DNA from: CAYRYU01 sp964428355
Lineage (GTDB): Bacteria; Muiribacteriota; Ozemobacteria; Ozemobacterales; Ozemobacteraceae
Length of the DNA: 64,000 nt
Assembly (NCBI GenBank): GCA_964428355.1
Contig: CAYRYU010000023.1
Span: 13,162 to 77,161, forward strand
Direction: 5' to 3'
A program made the position numbers and the translations under genes. This document shows positions 51,474 to 60,801 of this stretch, piece after piece (the first letter of the stretch is position 1; every line of letters starts with the position of its first letter). Under the pieces are notes generated by a model that was given only the letters and a program-made list of their open reading frames with translations, had not been told where the DNA came from and ran no database searches.

Positions 51474-52532
51474 ATGAAATTTGGACGGCTGATTTTTTTG
51501 ATCCCGGTTTTCTTTCTGGTTTCGTCCTTCAGCTTGTTCGGAGCGGTGTGCCGTGATTGCGGGGCAGAGATTCCGGATGAAAACAACTTCTGCGGGGCCT
51601 GCGGGGCAAGGCAGAGTGTGGTTGCCCCGGTTCCGATGGGCACTCAGAGGGCTCCCGCTTCGATGCCTCCCCTGAGGCCCGGCAAGGAACTCCCCGAAGA
51701 GCGGTTCAGGGCACTTTTGAGACCTTTCGAGGCTTTCGAACCTGAGTTGATGATCTCGAAACTCGGTTCTCCCAGCGTGAGATCGATCATCCAGCTGAAA
51801 CTCGTGCCCCTTCTGGAAGCTCTTGGGAAGAAGCTGTCCCAAAAGGGGATTCCGTTGACCCGGGTTCAGGCAAGGACGTTGAATCTGATGCGGGAAAGGT
51901 ATCTGGCCATTCTCGAGGGATCCACCACCCTTGGATCCGATCGGGGAATCATCACGGAGAAAATTTCCCAACTTGCCTGTCTCCAGGAATACCTTTTGGC
52001 CGGCCAGGATGAAGAAACGCTTTCTTCTCTTTCCCAGGTCGAGGCGGTATATGCAAAGGAACTCCAGAACCTTTCCGCAGGGATGGACATCCTCAAACAG
52101 CGATCGGGGTTTGCCAATCCAGGTGTTGTTTACCGGCTTTCCCGGGGCGGTGTAAAATCCGCCGATGACCAGTATCCCTTTACGCTTCTCGTTGAGGGCG
52201 GGGGAAAGAAGATCGGGAACCGCATGCAACTGTTTGATCAGAGCGGAAAAGGGATCTGCCGCCTGGAATTCGTCGGCGATGAGGGCGGGGTCAGAAAATA
52301 CGCCGGAAGAATTCCCCGAAAATCCCTCGGGTCAGCTCCCCTCCGGCAGGTGGTTGTCGAGTATGCCGTCCGGTCCAAGTTCTCTGCTTCCTGGGAAAAG
52401 CAGAAACTTCGGCTGTTGCTTGTCCCATGCCTGTTTCCCGGTGACCCAGGCGCGTTCGAGCTCGAGGCATACCATGGAATGACCGCCGTCTACTCCCGGA
52501 TAAGATTTTTGCAGAGCATCGGAAAATACTGA
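51474..52532 (+). CDS. Exported protein with zinc-ribbon start
   Basis: The product is 352 aa. ATG 51474 follows GAGGGGAAAA. A signal peptide (LIFLIPVFFLVSSFSLFGA) is directly followed by a CRDCGAEIPDENNFCGACGA zinc-ribbon, two CxxC pairs. Zinc ribbons are usually cytosolic, so finding one right after a cleavage site is odd. A helical region (about 75-200) and a beta-rich C-terminal domain (about 210-350) follow. No enzyme motif. It is co-directional with the clostripain gene. Confidence 0.75.
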   Translation: MKFGRLIFLIPVFFLVSSFSLFGAVCRDCGAEIPDENNFCGACGARQSVVAPVPMGTQRAPASMPPLRPGKELPEERFRALLRPFEAFEPELMISKLGSPSVRSIIQLKLVPLLEALGKKLSQKGIPLTRVQARTLNLMRERYLAILEGSTTLGSDRGIITEKISQLACLQEYLLAGQDEETLSSLSQVEAVYAKELQNLSAGMDILKQRSGFANPGVVYRLSRGGVKSADDQYPFTLLVEGGGKKIGNRMQLFDQSGKGICRLEFVGDEGGVRKYAGRIPRKSLGSAPLRQVVVEYAVRSKFSASWEKQKLRLLLVPCLFPGDPGAFELEAYHGMTAVYSRIRFLQSIGKY

Positions 52533-52582
52533 TTCCTTGTCCCCCTTTTCCATTCCCATCCCCATTCCCATTCAGATTACCT

Positions 52583-52592
52583 GTGGTAGAAT
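52583..52592 (+). promoter_or_regulatory. Extended -10 element of the clostripain gene
   Basis: TGTGG-TAGAAT (-10 at 52587-52592) lies 43 nt before ATG 52636. TTCCCA with a 16-nt spacer could be the -35. It follows a CATTCC-like microsatellite. Confidence 0.48.
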
Positions 52593-52635
52593 GAATAGGG
52601 ATTTCCCGCATCTTTCCAAAAAGGAGTTTTGAGAA

Positions 52636-53865
52636 ATGAAGATCACCCTACGCCTCATGTTGATCGCGGCTTTCCTGCTCGTTCCGGCCCTGTCAGGGTG
52701 GGCATTGAACGATTGGACCGTTTTGATCTACATGGTGAGCGACGACGACAAGATGGACCTCCAGGAAGCGAACCTGAAAAATGTCCGGGATATGACCCTT
52801 TCCGGACCTCCCGCGGGTTGCGATGTGCTCGTGATCGAGGACAAGAGCAAGAAACCCGGCGGTTCGTTTATCTCCAACCTTTTCTCATTCCTCGGAAAGA
52901 AGGACGACGTTGATTCGGGCGCTTCGATCTTCTCGATCAAGAAGAACGACGTCATTGTCGAGAAAAAACTGGGCGAAGCCAACATGGGATCCCCCTACGT
53001 GCTCTGGGATTTCCTGAAATTCGCTGCCGAGAAGCACCCCGCGAAGCGTTACTCCCTGATTTTCAACAGCCATGGCAGCGGAATCTTCTCCTGGCGCGGA
53101 ACGGGCGGGACTTCCAGCCCGAAACCCGGAGCCGTCGACTTCAACCCCGAGAGGTTCGTTGCCTATGATGAGACTGACAACGATTGTCTTACCGTTTTCG
53201 AGATCACGGCCGTTCTCAAGGCTTTCCGGGAAAAGCTCAACAGTGGCCGGAAAATCGATCTGATGGCTTTCGATGCCTGTCTTCCTGGTTCGATCGAGGC
53301 GATGTACCAGTTTCGGGAGTCCTGCGAGGTCATGGTCGGATCGGCGGACACAACTTCCATCACCGGGTTTCCCTACGGCCGGATCATCCGACAGTTGGGG
53401 GGCGCGGTTCCAACCACTCCCGCCCAGTTCGCGCAGGCGATGTCCCAGGCCGGGCTCAGCCGGATGGGGTTCTGGAACCTGACTCGCGCCCAGGAGCTTG
53501 TTTTCTCCTTCAACAACCTCGTTCTCGAGGTGGAGAAAGCCCGAAAAGAAGTGGGGACCGGGTTCAAGTTCAAGCCTTCCCAGGAATATGGTAGCAAAGC
53601 CCGCTACTGGGACCTCGGGGACCTCCTCGAAAACCTTTCATCTCCCCCGCAATGCAAGAATGCGGCCGTGATCAAGCAGATGGCGGGAGAGGTTCGGGAA
53701 GCACTCAAGTCGTGTGGGGTTGTTGGAGACAGGATAGCCGCGGTTTCCATCGCCTGGCCCACCGCCGAGGAGTACAAGAAGTTCCATGCCTTCTACAAGG
53801 CATTGGATTTCGCCCAGGCCACGAAGTGGGACGAGTATCTCGATTTCGACCTCGGAGTGAAGTGA
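52636..53865 (+). CDS. Exported clostripain (C11) family cysteine peptidase
   Basis: The product is 409 aa. AGGAG precedes the ATG. A signal peptide (LMLIAAFLLVPALSGWA) is followed by DWTVLIYMVSDDDKMD, the usual clostripain opening. YSLIFNSHGSG carries the catalytic His146 and LMAFDACLPGSIEAMYQ the nucleophile Cys215 (clan CD). Such enzymes cleave after Arg or Lys, often with auto-processing. It is the second clan CD peptidase in the window, after the C25 gingipain-like protein. It is convergent with a membrane protein gene. Confidence 0.93.
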   Translation: MKITLRLMLIAAFLLVPALSGWALNDWTVLIYMVSDDDKMDLQEANLKNVRDMTLSGPPAGCDVLVIEDKSKKPGGSFISNLFSFLGKKDDVDSGASIFSIKKNDVIVEKKLGEANMGSPYVLWDFLKFAAEKHPAKRYSLIFNSHGSGIFSWRGTGGTSSPKPGAVDFNPERFVAYDETDNDCLTVFEITAVLKAFREKLNSGRKIDLMAFDACLPGSIEAMYQFRESCEVMVGSADTTSITGFPYGRIIRQLGGAVPTTPAQFAQAMSQAGLSRMGFWNLTRAQELVFSFNNLVLEVEKARKEVGTGFKFKPSQEYGSKARYWDLGDLLENLSSPPQCKNAAVIKQMAGEVREALKSCGVVGDRIAAVSIAWPTAEEYKKFHAFYKALDFAQATKWDEYLDFDLGVK

Positions 53866-53877
53866 CCTTCCGCCGCC

Positions 53878-54276
53878 TCAGGAATCCAATCGCCAGTTCT
53901 CAATGGCCGAAAAGAGTGCGTAGGAGATGAGACATCCCCCCAGGAGGGCGAGGGTCAGGAGTATGACCTTCGCCCCCCTGACAAAGGGGGATTCCTCCGG
54001 GCCCGCGAAATCCATTTCATTCCTGAGAAACCAATAGTTCCAGAAAATGCATCCAAGGATTTCTCCCCCACCGATCAGGACGGCTGCCTGGTTCGAGAAC
54101 ACTACGATCAAGTAACAGACCGGAAGGCCGAATAGGTCCAGGAAAAACATCAATGAATGTTTCGAGCCGTGGACGGCCATTCCGAACAACAGGCACAGCT
54201 CGTACCGAAGCAGGGCAGCATATACCGAGGGGAGAATCAGGGTCGCGATCACCCCTCCGACTATGTTCACTTCCAC
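53878..54276 (-). CDS. Small integral membrane protein
   Basis: The product is 132 aa from GTG 54276. Three to four hydrophobic helices are visible (about 4-24, 42-60, 65-85 and 102-125). No family is recognised. It lies only 12 nt from the convergent clostripain gene and faces away from the anti-sigma-type gene. The start is uncertain, because GTG 54270 is also possible. Confidence 0.6.
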   Translation of the reverse strand: MEVNIVGGVIATLILPSVYAALLRYELCLLFGMAVHGSKHSLMFFLDLFGLPVCYLIVVFSNQAAVLIGGGEILGCIFWNYWFLRNEMDFAGPEESPFVRGAKVILLTLALLGGCLISYALFSAIENWRLDS

Positions 54277-54413
54277 CTTTTCAAGGAATCACACAATGGG
54301 AAGGAATTCAACCCAAAACTCCCGAGGCTTCGTACCCCGCCTGAAGAAATCCTGGGTTTTTTTGTAACCCCACACCCGTTACCGCAAAGTATAGGGTGTA
54401 TGAGGTGGAAACC

Positions 54414-55544
54414 ATGAGCTTGAAAGAACGTGAAACTCAGATCTTCGACCTCCTCGAAGGGACTCTGACCGAGCCGGAAAAGACCGCCCTGCTCCGTCAT
54501 TTCGAGGAATGCAGCGACTGCCGGAAGGCTTTTCGGGAAGCCCAGGCAGGAATGAAGGCATTTGCCGGCCTTGGAATCAAGGAAACGGTGGATCTGATCC
54601 CCCGTGTCATGCCCAAGATCCATGGCCAACCCTCCCCTGGAAAAGGTTTTCCGTGGATTTCTTTCGTCGTGGGAGGCGCTTTGGTCGCTTTCTTGATTGC
54701 CGGTGTAGTCAGATTCGGTTCCCCGGTGACCTCAGGCCCTCCTGTCGAGAAAGCCGAACCAACTCCGGTTCCATCCGTTTCCCCAAAACCTGCATCCCCC
54801 ACCCCCGAAACTGCCAGGCCACCGGTGATCGCTATCGTTCCCGACGGAATCAAGGTCAAGAGTGTCCAGACCCATGGAGACTGGGGCGCGATCGCCCCTC
54901 CTTCAGAAGAGGAGGTTGCGGCGAAATCGGTTTTCAACACTCCCGACAAGGGCGCCCTTTCTCTGACCGATTCCCGTGGAGACGAGCTTTGCCTGTTGCC
55001 CTCCTCCGAACTGCACACTTCCGAGAATGGGTTCTTTCTTGCCCGGGGCGCGGTCTGGTGCGAAGTGCAATCCCGTTCCAAGGGTGGGGAAATGGAAATC
55101 CGCACCCGCGATGCCCGGATCCTCGTAATCGGAACCGCTTTCGGGGTTGTCAATGGAAAGGATTCTACAACCGTCGAGGTTGTCGAAGGATGCGTCACGG
55201 TTATAGCCTCCCAGGGTGAACCGGTGCAACTCCTCCCTGGAAACCTCGCCGAGATCGTTGGCGGACATATTTCCACGCGGTCCCAGGTTCCCTCTGACGT
55301 GGATTTCTGGAAGCCCTGGATTCCGAAGTCCCAAAATGGGCAGGCGGGTGGAGCAGTTCTTGGCAATGCCACTGGCTCTCCAATTATCGACCGTCCCGTC
55401 CCATCGACCGACCCCGGGGAAAACGCGACCGAAGCTGCAACCCTTTCCACCCCCGAACCGGGACTGGCTTCTCATTCAGGACAGGTTGGCTCATCCTCGA
55501 GACCCACGACCATCTTAAAGGGCCACCCGATCAAGTTCGATTGA
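54414..55544 (+). CDS. Zinc-finger anti-sigma / FecR fusion protein
   Basis: The product is 376 aa. ATG 54414 follows AGGTGG. Residues about 20-45 contain LLRHFEECSDCRKAF, the HxxxCxxC zinc-binding anti-sigma fold (ZAS). A single transmembrane helix (about 80-98) is followed by a Pro/Thr-rich linker and a FecR-like domain (about 160-270: LSLTDSRGDELCLLPSSELHT, FFLARGAVWCEVQ, RILVIGTAFGVV, VEVVEGCVTVIAS). In FecR systems the periplasmic domain relays a signal to a sigma factor. No sigma factor gene is nearby, so the partner is missing or elsewhere. Confidence 0.85.
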   Translation: MSLKERETQIFDLLEGTLTEPEKTALLRHFEECSDCRKAFREAQAGMKAFAGLGIKETVDLIPRVMPKIHGQPSPGKGFPWISFVVGGALVAFLIAGVVRFGSPVTSGPPVEKAEPTPVPSVSPKPASPTPETARPPVIAIVPDGIKVKSVQTHGDWGAIAPPSEEEVAAKSVFNTPDKGALSLTDSRGDELCLLPSSELHTSENGFFLARGAVWCEVQSRSKGGEMEIRTRDARILVIGTAFGVVNGKDSTTVEVVEGCVTVIASQGEPVQLLPGNLAEIVGGHISTRSQVPSDVDFWKPWIPKSQNGQAGGAVLGNATGSPIIDRPVPSTDPGENATEAATLSTPEPGLASHSGQVGSSSRPTTILKGHPIKFD

Positions 55545-55566
55545 CCGGAATCAAATGGAGGAAATC

Positions 55567-56448
55567 ATGAAAACCCGAACCGTTATCCCACTAATCCTCA
55601 CATTCACACTCTTCTTCCTGGTTTCGATCGATCCAGTCCTGGCTCGAAGTCCGCTTTCCGTTCTCCAGAAACACAAGACCGCGGGAATGACTTCTGCCCC
55701 GGCGATCGTTGGGCCCTTGAAGGCGCGGGTGGCGACCTACAATATCGCCCATGCCCGCGGAAACAAGCGTGGTGGGCTCAACGAACTGGGTAACATCTGG
55801 AACCTGAACGGGATAGCCAAGCTCCTCCAGAGTCAGAAGGTCGATATCGTCGGACTGACGGAAGTTTCCGGCCCCGATTTCCGGGCCGGTCTGATCGATC
55901 AACCCGCTTTCCTTGCAATGAGATTGGGCTTCCGATATGCATACGGTGAGAACGTGCGTGACGGGCTCATCCTGGTAGCCCAGGGAAATGCGGTTCTTTC
56001 CAGATATCCCATCGTATCCGCGAAGAACCACAAACTGTTCCGGAAGGATTCGAAGCAGGAACAACGGGCGTGCATGGAAGCGGTTCTGGCGATGGGGAAC
56101 AACAGGAAATGCCGGGTTCTCGTCGCCCACCTCAGTCTCGATGGAGAGGAAGCCCAGAAACAGATCGAACAAATCTGGGGAATCGCGGAGAAATCCACCG
56201 ATCCGGTCATTCTGATGGGTGATTTCAACTCCCATCCCGGGGATGCCCGCATCAAATGGCTCTCCGAGCGGATGACGGACATTACTTCCAACGTCAATAC
56301 CACCTACATGAACAATCCGGGAGACAAGATCGATTTCATCTTCGTCAAAGGCGCGGTCCAGTCGGCGGGTACCGCCTCGGTGACGGGTTTCAAGGAAGGC
56401 TATTCCGATCACGGATGTCTCCTTAACGACGTAACCTTGTTTCCCTGA
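55567..56448 (+). CDS. Exported endonuclease/exonuclease/phosphatase-fold protein
   Basis: The product is 293 aa. ATG 55567 follows GGAGGAAATC; the frame 4 codons earlier lacks spacing. A signal peptide (LILTFTLFFLVSIDPVLA) is followed by the EEP fold: VATYNIAHAR, DIVGLTEVSG (metal Glu), VLVAHLSLDG, VILMGDFNSHPGD (Asp-x-Asn) and YSDHGCL (SDH). These enzymes split phosphodiesters or phosphomonoesters in nucleic acids or lipids. An exported version may be a nuclease or phosphatase acting on external substrates. It lies 22 nt after the FecR fusion gene. Confidence 0.9.
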   Translation: MKTRTVIPLILTFTLFFLVSIDPVLARSPLSVLQKHKTAGMTSAPAIVGPLKARVATYNIAHARGNKRGGLNELGNIWNLNGIAKLLQSQKVDIVGLTEVSGPDFRAGLIDQPAFLAMRLGFRYAYGENVRDGLILVAQGNAVLSRYPIVSAKNHKLFRKDSKQEQRACMEAVLAMGNNRKCRVLVAHLSLDGEEAQKQIEQIWGIAEKSTDPVILMGDFNSHPGDARIKWLSERMTDITSNVNTTYMNNPGDKIDFIFVKGAVQSAGTASVTGFKEGYSDHGCLLNDVTLFP

Positions 56449-56481
56449 GTCCCCGGAGTTTCAACAAGGAGGCGGACTCCG

Positions 56482-57705
56482 ATGCGTAGAAGAAAACTGA
56501 TCGCCCTTCTGGTTGCCCTTGCGGTCTTCTTCACCCCGTTCGCTCCCGAGTTCGCCGCCTGGGCGCAGAACTCCCAGTCCGGCAATATCGAAGCGGCCAG
56601 AAACCAGTTCCAGGACGTCTACAACCAGATCATGGCGCTCGAACCGGTCAACCCGGATGCGGTTGCGGGTGCGATCCTTGATGCGACTTCATGGGTGGAG
56701 AACGCGGTCTCCGACAAACCCGATGTAGACTACAAGGCCCAGATCGCCGAAGCCAACAGCAAGATCGAAGAAGCCAAGACCAAAGCCCAGGGTATCATGG
56801 ACCAGCTCAATTCCGGGGGGCTGGATGAAGCCTCTTCCGCGAGCGCGGTGAAAACGGGAGAGAGTATCCGCGATGCCGCCAATTCTGCGAAAATCTACCA
56901 GGAGGCCATGTGCAAGGCGGGAAACGCCCTGGTGAACGTCGGTTCGTTCATCTCCGACCTGGGAGCCGTGATCGGGGTCGTTGGCGCAGTGCTGGGAGTG
57001 ATCTCTCTGGCTTTTCCCCCCAGTGCGGTCATTCTCGCCCCAGCCGCGGCAATCATGTTGAAGGTTGCGACCGCGATGGGGATCGTCGGCCCACTTATCA
57101 AGGCTGCGGGGGAAGGGCTCATCGAGGTCGGGGAGAAGGGAATCACCAGCGATGCGGGGTTGCTGTCCACCGTCGGGGGCAAAGTCGCCGTCGAGGGCGC
57201 GAAGCAGGTTCTCATCCAGGTCGCCACCAGAGGACTTGGGAAAGTTGCCGGAAACCTGGTCGAAAAACTCGGATCGAAGTCCAGCCTCCTCCAGAAAGCA
57301 TTCGATCCAAAAGGTTCCCTGGCAAAATGGATCAACAACTCCGATTTTTTCAAACAGCTCTCGATTCGAAAAAATTACTCGAATATTTTCACCCAAATGA
57401 ACAGTTCCCCGGGGGTTCGGAATTTCTTGAAGAACAACACTTATGGAGATCTGATCATCGAAGGGGTCCAACGTGGCGGGACCCGCCTTTACGAAAAGTG
57501 GCATGATTCGCTGCCGGAAGCGTCGCCCGTCAAGCAGATCCTCCCGAGCTCCAATCCGGGAAACGCGGGTGGGTACGCAGCCGACAGGTTCTCTGACCGG
57601 ATTCTCAAGCCCGCGGAAAAAAGGAGGAATGATCAATTCATCAGCACTCCTTCCGTCGATGAAACCCCAAAGTATCAGAAGAGGAAAGACAACTCGGGGT
57701 TATGA
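56482..57705 (+). CDS. Exported protein with hydrophobic core, possible pore-former
   Basis: The product is 407 aa. AGGAGG precedes the ATG. A signal peptide (LIALLVALAVFFTPFAPEFAAWA) is followed by a helical, coiled-coil-like region (about 30-150). Residues about 155-215 form a long glycine/alanine-rich hydrophobic patch (SFISDLGAVIGVVGAVLG, then AVILAPAAAIMLKVATAMG and IVGPLIKAAGEGL). This layout is like HBL/Nhe-type pore-forming toxins or polymorphic toxin carriers. The C-terminus is charged. It sits 15 nt before the pseudopilin operon. The pore function is inference. Confidence 0.7.
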   Translation: MRRRKLIALLVALAVFFTPFAPEFAAWAQNSQSGNIEAARNQFQDVYNQIMALEPVNPDAVAGAILDATSWVENAVSDKPDVDYKAQIAEANSKIEEAKTKAQGIMDQLNSGGLDEASSASAVKTGESIRDAANSAKIYQEAMCKAGNALVNVGSFISDLGAVIGVVGAVLGVISLAFPPSAVILAPAAAIMLKVATAMGIVGPLIKAAGEGLIEVGEKGITSDAGLLSTVGGKVAVEGAKQVLIQVATRGLGKVAGNLVEKLGSKSSLLQKAFDPKGSLAKWINNSDFFKQLSIRKNYSNIFTQMNSSPGVRNFLKNNTYGDLIIEGVQRGGTRLYEKWHDSLPEASPVKQILPSSNPGNAGGYAADRFSDRILKPAEKRRNDQFISTPSVDETPKYQKRKDNSGL

Positions 57706-57720
57706 ACCCGAAAAAATGAA

Positions 57721-59898
57721 ATGATCCCGATTTTGCTCAAAACGAGGCACAAAGGCCGAAAAGCCTTTGTGCTTTACCTTGTCTGCGCCATGGCACTTGC
57801 CCTGTCGATTCTCGTCGTGAGCCTGAATTTCTTCAAGAGGGGTGCGGTCACCCAGCTTTCGAAAACAATAGAGCAGGAGCGGATGACTACCCTTGCTCAG
57901 GCCGGGGTCAACGAAATGCTCGCCGAGGTCAAGTCCCAGGTTAACGACCGCAAGAGCGGGATCGGGAAAGCTCTTTACCAACTTTGGGCGACGAACACGC
58001 CGGTCAGCTCGGCGATGGTTTTGAAAAAGCTTTCGTTTTCGGCATCCGATCTGGGCGAAACCCAACGGCTGATCAGGGAAAACCTGGGCCATTCCGGCGA
58101 AATCTCCGGGGAAGCCTCGATCGTGATCACCCAAAGCATCGGTCAGGGCCGGCAATCCTTCCTTGGTTATGTCCATTTCGTGGCCACGATCAAAGCCCAG
58201 GGGATCCAGGAGCGGATCAGGGTGAAAGAAAGACGGGAACTGAAGGTCGTCGACCTTTCCGACCCCTTCCTGGACAAATACGCCCTTTTCGTGAAGAGTT
58301 TCTGCGAGAGCCTGAACGACCCAAAGAAGCGCCTGGTCGTCCAGGGGATCAAAGACCCCGAAAAGTACTCCTTCGTCTACCTTGGAAACCGTTCGTACCC
58401 GAAATGCGCGGAGTTTCCCAACGGCTCGAAATCATCTCCAACACCGCCCGTCATCCTCGACCTGGATTTCAAGGAGGACAGAAAACTCCTTGGGGGGTTT
58501 CCCAACCCCGGTCCGTTCGATGCGAAGGATTCCAAGCTGAGGCAGGCCAGCGCAGACAACCTGTTTTGGAGAAGCTCTCCCATCCCGGTGAAGAATTTTG
58601 TCGGAAATTTCTCGATCCAGGAAGGGTTCCACAAGATCCGGGAGTTCCGTGACCTCTACCAGGAATTCATCAAGGTTCTCCAATCCCAGGATCAACCGGA
58701 GGGTTCGATCGGCTTCCTCGTACTGAACGACTACAACAACAAGGCGAACGGGGGAAAGACCCCGGAAAACACCGAGATTTTCCGGAGCATGATCAATTCA
58801 CTTTTGAAGGAAATCCAGTATCATTACGGATACTCCGATTTCCTGAGGGTCTTCCCTGACTCCAACCAGTTCACGAAGGAATACCCCTTCACCGGGATCC
58901 TTGACTACTTCCAATCGGTCCTGGATCCGAACTCCCCAACCTGCAACCCATCCCGGTTGAGAGGGGGGAAAATGCCGATGATGTTCGGGGAAAACCGGGA
59001 CACCTGCACGTTTGTCGAAGGTCCGGTCCAGTTGCGATTTTTCAAGGTCGCTTTCATAGATGAATGCTCTTTCAACCTGGAGGGGTTCCAAAGCCTGAAA
59101 TATTCCATGGCTTTCCCCTACATGAAAATGGGGTTCGAGCCGCAGCCCCAGACCTTCGTCGGCCGTAACAGGCCCCCCCTCGACAAGTTTACCGACAACT
59201 TGATGTCGCATCCGATACACTGGCCAATCAACGCGCTTTTCTTCGATTCACAGCAAGTTCTCCCTACGACGGTGAACAAATCCAAGGTCGAGGGATACGA
59301 CATCTTTCCCAAGTTCGAGCCGTCACTGAAAACGGTTTCCCATTTCTACCTCACCGCAAAAGATTTTCTGGACGACCGGGTCAAGAACATCGGGGGCAAG
59401 GAGATCCTCGATCTCGATGGAATCACCCTGATCCTGGGGATCGACGGAAGAGCGTTGGATCTTTCGGGGGTCCGAAACTTCCAGGGGAAGGGAACCATCA
59501 TGATATTCAGGGGAAACTGCCAGCTGGGTGAACTGCTCCCCGCCCCTGGGTCCGAAAGCTATCTCAAGGTCAACCTGATGTGCGGAAGGTTTTTCGTGCC
59601 TTCGAACTCTGGAGAGACGAACATTCAGGCTTCTCTGGTCGCGACCACGCTGTTTCCGGACAACTCACAACCCGACCCCAAATCCGAGGGAGGTTTGTAC
59701 CTGGGAGGCGGGAATGTCACCGTGGCGGGGAACCTCGTTGTTGACAACCTCCTCGAGCTGTCCGACCTGAAAGAACAGAACAGGCTGAAGATCGTTCACG
59801 ACCCCGGGCTGTACTTTCCTGATTACCCGGTCAGGGTGAGCTTGGGAAAGGTCAAGTCAGCTTTTGCCGTCGATTTCGAGACCGGAGGGAGCAGTTGA
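57721..59898 (+). CDS. GspK/PilX-like large pseudopilin-associated protein
   Basis: The product is 725 aa. A short basic N-terminus leads into one transmembrane helix (about 17-38: VLYLVCAMALALSILVVSLNFF) with the spacing typical of PilX/GspK-type minor pilins. Canonical GspK cleavage motifs are not clear. Residues 60-120 include QERMTTLAQAGVNEMLAEV, the pilin alpha-helix extension. The large soluble domain (about 160-720) has a beta-helix-like end (FRGNCQLGELLPAPG, VATTLFPDN, GGLYLGGGNVTVAGNLVV), as in GspK-type or polymer-facing tips. It is the first gene of a four-gene operon with overlapping or touching reading frames. Confidence 0.75.
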   Translation: MIPILLKTRHKGRKAFVLYLVCAMALALSILVVSLNFFKRGAVTQLSKTIEQERMTTLAQAGVNEMLAEVKSQVNDRKSGIGKALYQLWATNTPVSSAMVLKKLSFSASDLGETQRLIRENLGHSGEISGEASIVITQSIGQGRQSFLGYVHFVATIKAQGIQERIRVKERRELKVVDLSDPFLDKYALFVKSFCESLNDPKKRLVVQGIKDPEKYSFVYLGNRSYPKCAEFPNGSKSSPTPPVILDLDFKEDRKLLGGFPNPGPFDAKDSKLRQASADNLFWRSSPIPVKNFVGNFSIQEGFHKIREFRDLYQEFIKVLQSQDQPEGSIGFLVLNDYNNKANGGKTPENTEIFRSMINSLLKEIQYHYGYSDFLRVFPDSNQFTKEYPFTGILDYFQSVLDPNSPTCNPSRLRGGKMPMMFGENRDTCTFVEGPVQLRFFKVAFIDECSFNLEGFQSLKYSMAFPYMKMGFEPQPQTFVGRNRPPLDKFTDNLMSHPIHWPINALFFDSQQVLPTTVNKSKVEGYDIFPKFEPSLKTVSHFYLTAKDFLDDRVKNIGGKEILDLDGITLILGIDGRALDLSGVRNFQGKGTIMIFRGNCQLGELLPAPGSESYLKVNLMCGRFFVPSNSGETNIQASLVATTLFPDNSQPDPKSEGGLYLGGGNVTVAGNLVVDNLLELSDLKEQNRLKIVHDPGLYFPDYPVRVSLGKVKSAFAVDFETGGSS

Positions 59899-60290
59899 GA
59901 TCGAATTGGCTTTTGGTGTTCATCCTTCTGGCGGGAGCGGTTTCTCTGGCCCTTTTCGTGACGGTTTCTTCCCGAACCCCGGCTGGAGATGAAGTCCCGG
60001 AAACCCCTCTTCCAACCGCGACTCCGGCCCCAACCCAACCTGTCCTGGATTCCAACCGGGAACCAGCCCGGAAACCCACCCTCGAAATGCAGGCTTCCGC
60101 ACCCACGCAGCTGGGGCGTGGCACCCACAATCTCTCCGACGACTATTTCAAACCGCAGAGTCTCGAGGAATCCAGGGCAGGGATGAAGAACATCCTCGGC
60201 CTTGCGATCGCACAGATGTCCGCCAGCAGCAGCCAGGACAGCGGTGAACCTGCGCAGGACCAAACGAAGGGCGGGTCGGGAAATGAGTAG
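59895..60290 (+). CDS. Small single-pass membrane protein of pseudopilin operon
   Basis: The product is 131 aa from TTG 59895, which overlaps the stop of the preceding gene (TTGA) and has GGAGGG upstream. A transmembrane helix spans residues about 4-23, followed by a proline-rich linker (PLPTATPAPTQPV). The rest is polar and has no recognised domain. It overlaps the next gene by 8 nt, so it is part of the same coupled unit. The role may be assembly or tip-related. Confidence 0.68.
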   Translation: MRSNWLLVFILLAGAVSLALFVTVSSRTPAGDEVPETPLPTATPAPTQPVLDSNREPARKPTLEMQASAPTQLGRGTHNLSDDYFKPQSLEESRAGMKNILGLAIAQMSASSSQDSGEPAQDQTKGGSGNE

Positions 60291-60801
60291 GGACCGGGGC
60301 AGGAGGGGTGGTTTTTCCTTCGTCGAGGTGTTGATCGCCTCGGTCGTGGGGGCAGCCTTTTTCGGCTCGATCCTGTGGTTCGTTTTTTCGACCCGGGTCG
60401 AGACCGACAAATCCGCCAACTACTTCCGGGCCCTTCAGATAGCGCAGGAGACGCTCGAGTGGGCACAAGCCACCCCCATCGCCCTGCTGAACGACCGGCA
60501 AATGGCCCTTTTACAAGGGTCCCTGGTCGATTCCCAGACCGGGAAATCCTCGACAATTTTGCCTGGGGTCAAGATCTCCTATCCCGATCAATACCGGCCC
60601 GCATACTTCTTCAGGAAAATCCATCTCGAAGAGGTCAAGGGAAAGGGTGCCCGCGGAAGATTCCTGCGGGAGATCAGGGTTGAGGTTTTCTGGAACGAGG
60701 GCCGGATGCCGGAAAGGATCGAGCCTGTGGGGGCCGATCCAGACAGGATGAAGAAACTTACCCTCGCAACCCTTGTACTGGATGAAGCGGAATGCTATTG
60801 A
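60283..60801 (+). CDS. Type II pseudopilin-like protein (GspI/PilV-like)
   Basis: The product is 172 aa. ATG 60283 follows GGGTCGGGAA and overlaps the previous gene by 8 nt. The N-terminus RGRRGGFSFVEVLIASVVG is a prepilin signal: Gly-Phe cleavage and methylation site, Glu at position +5, then a hydrophobic helix. It is processed by a prepilin peptidase and placed in a pseudopilus. The downstream part has the beta-rich body of minor pilins. No other T2SS gene is in the window, so the machinery must be encoded elsewhere. Confidence 0.87.
   Translation: MSRDRGRRGGFSFVEVLIASVVGAAFFGSILWFVFSTRVETDKSANYFRALQIAQETLEWAQATPIALLNDRQMALLQGSLVDSQTGKSSTILPGVKISYPDQYRPAYFFRKIHLEEVKGKGARGRFLREIRVEVFWNEGRMPERIEPVGADPDRMKKLTLATLVLDEAECY

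Noticed and set aside
52546..52576. CATTCC-like microsatellite
   Set aside because: Short and imperfect; no evidence for phase variation, as it lies before the promoter -10.
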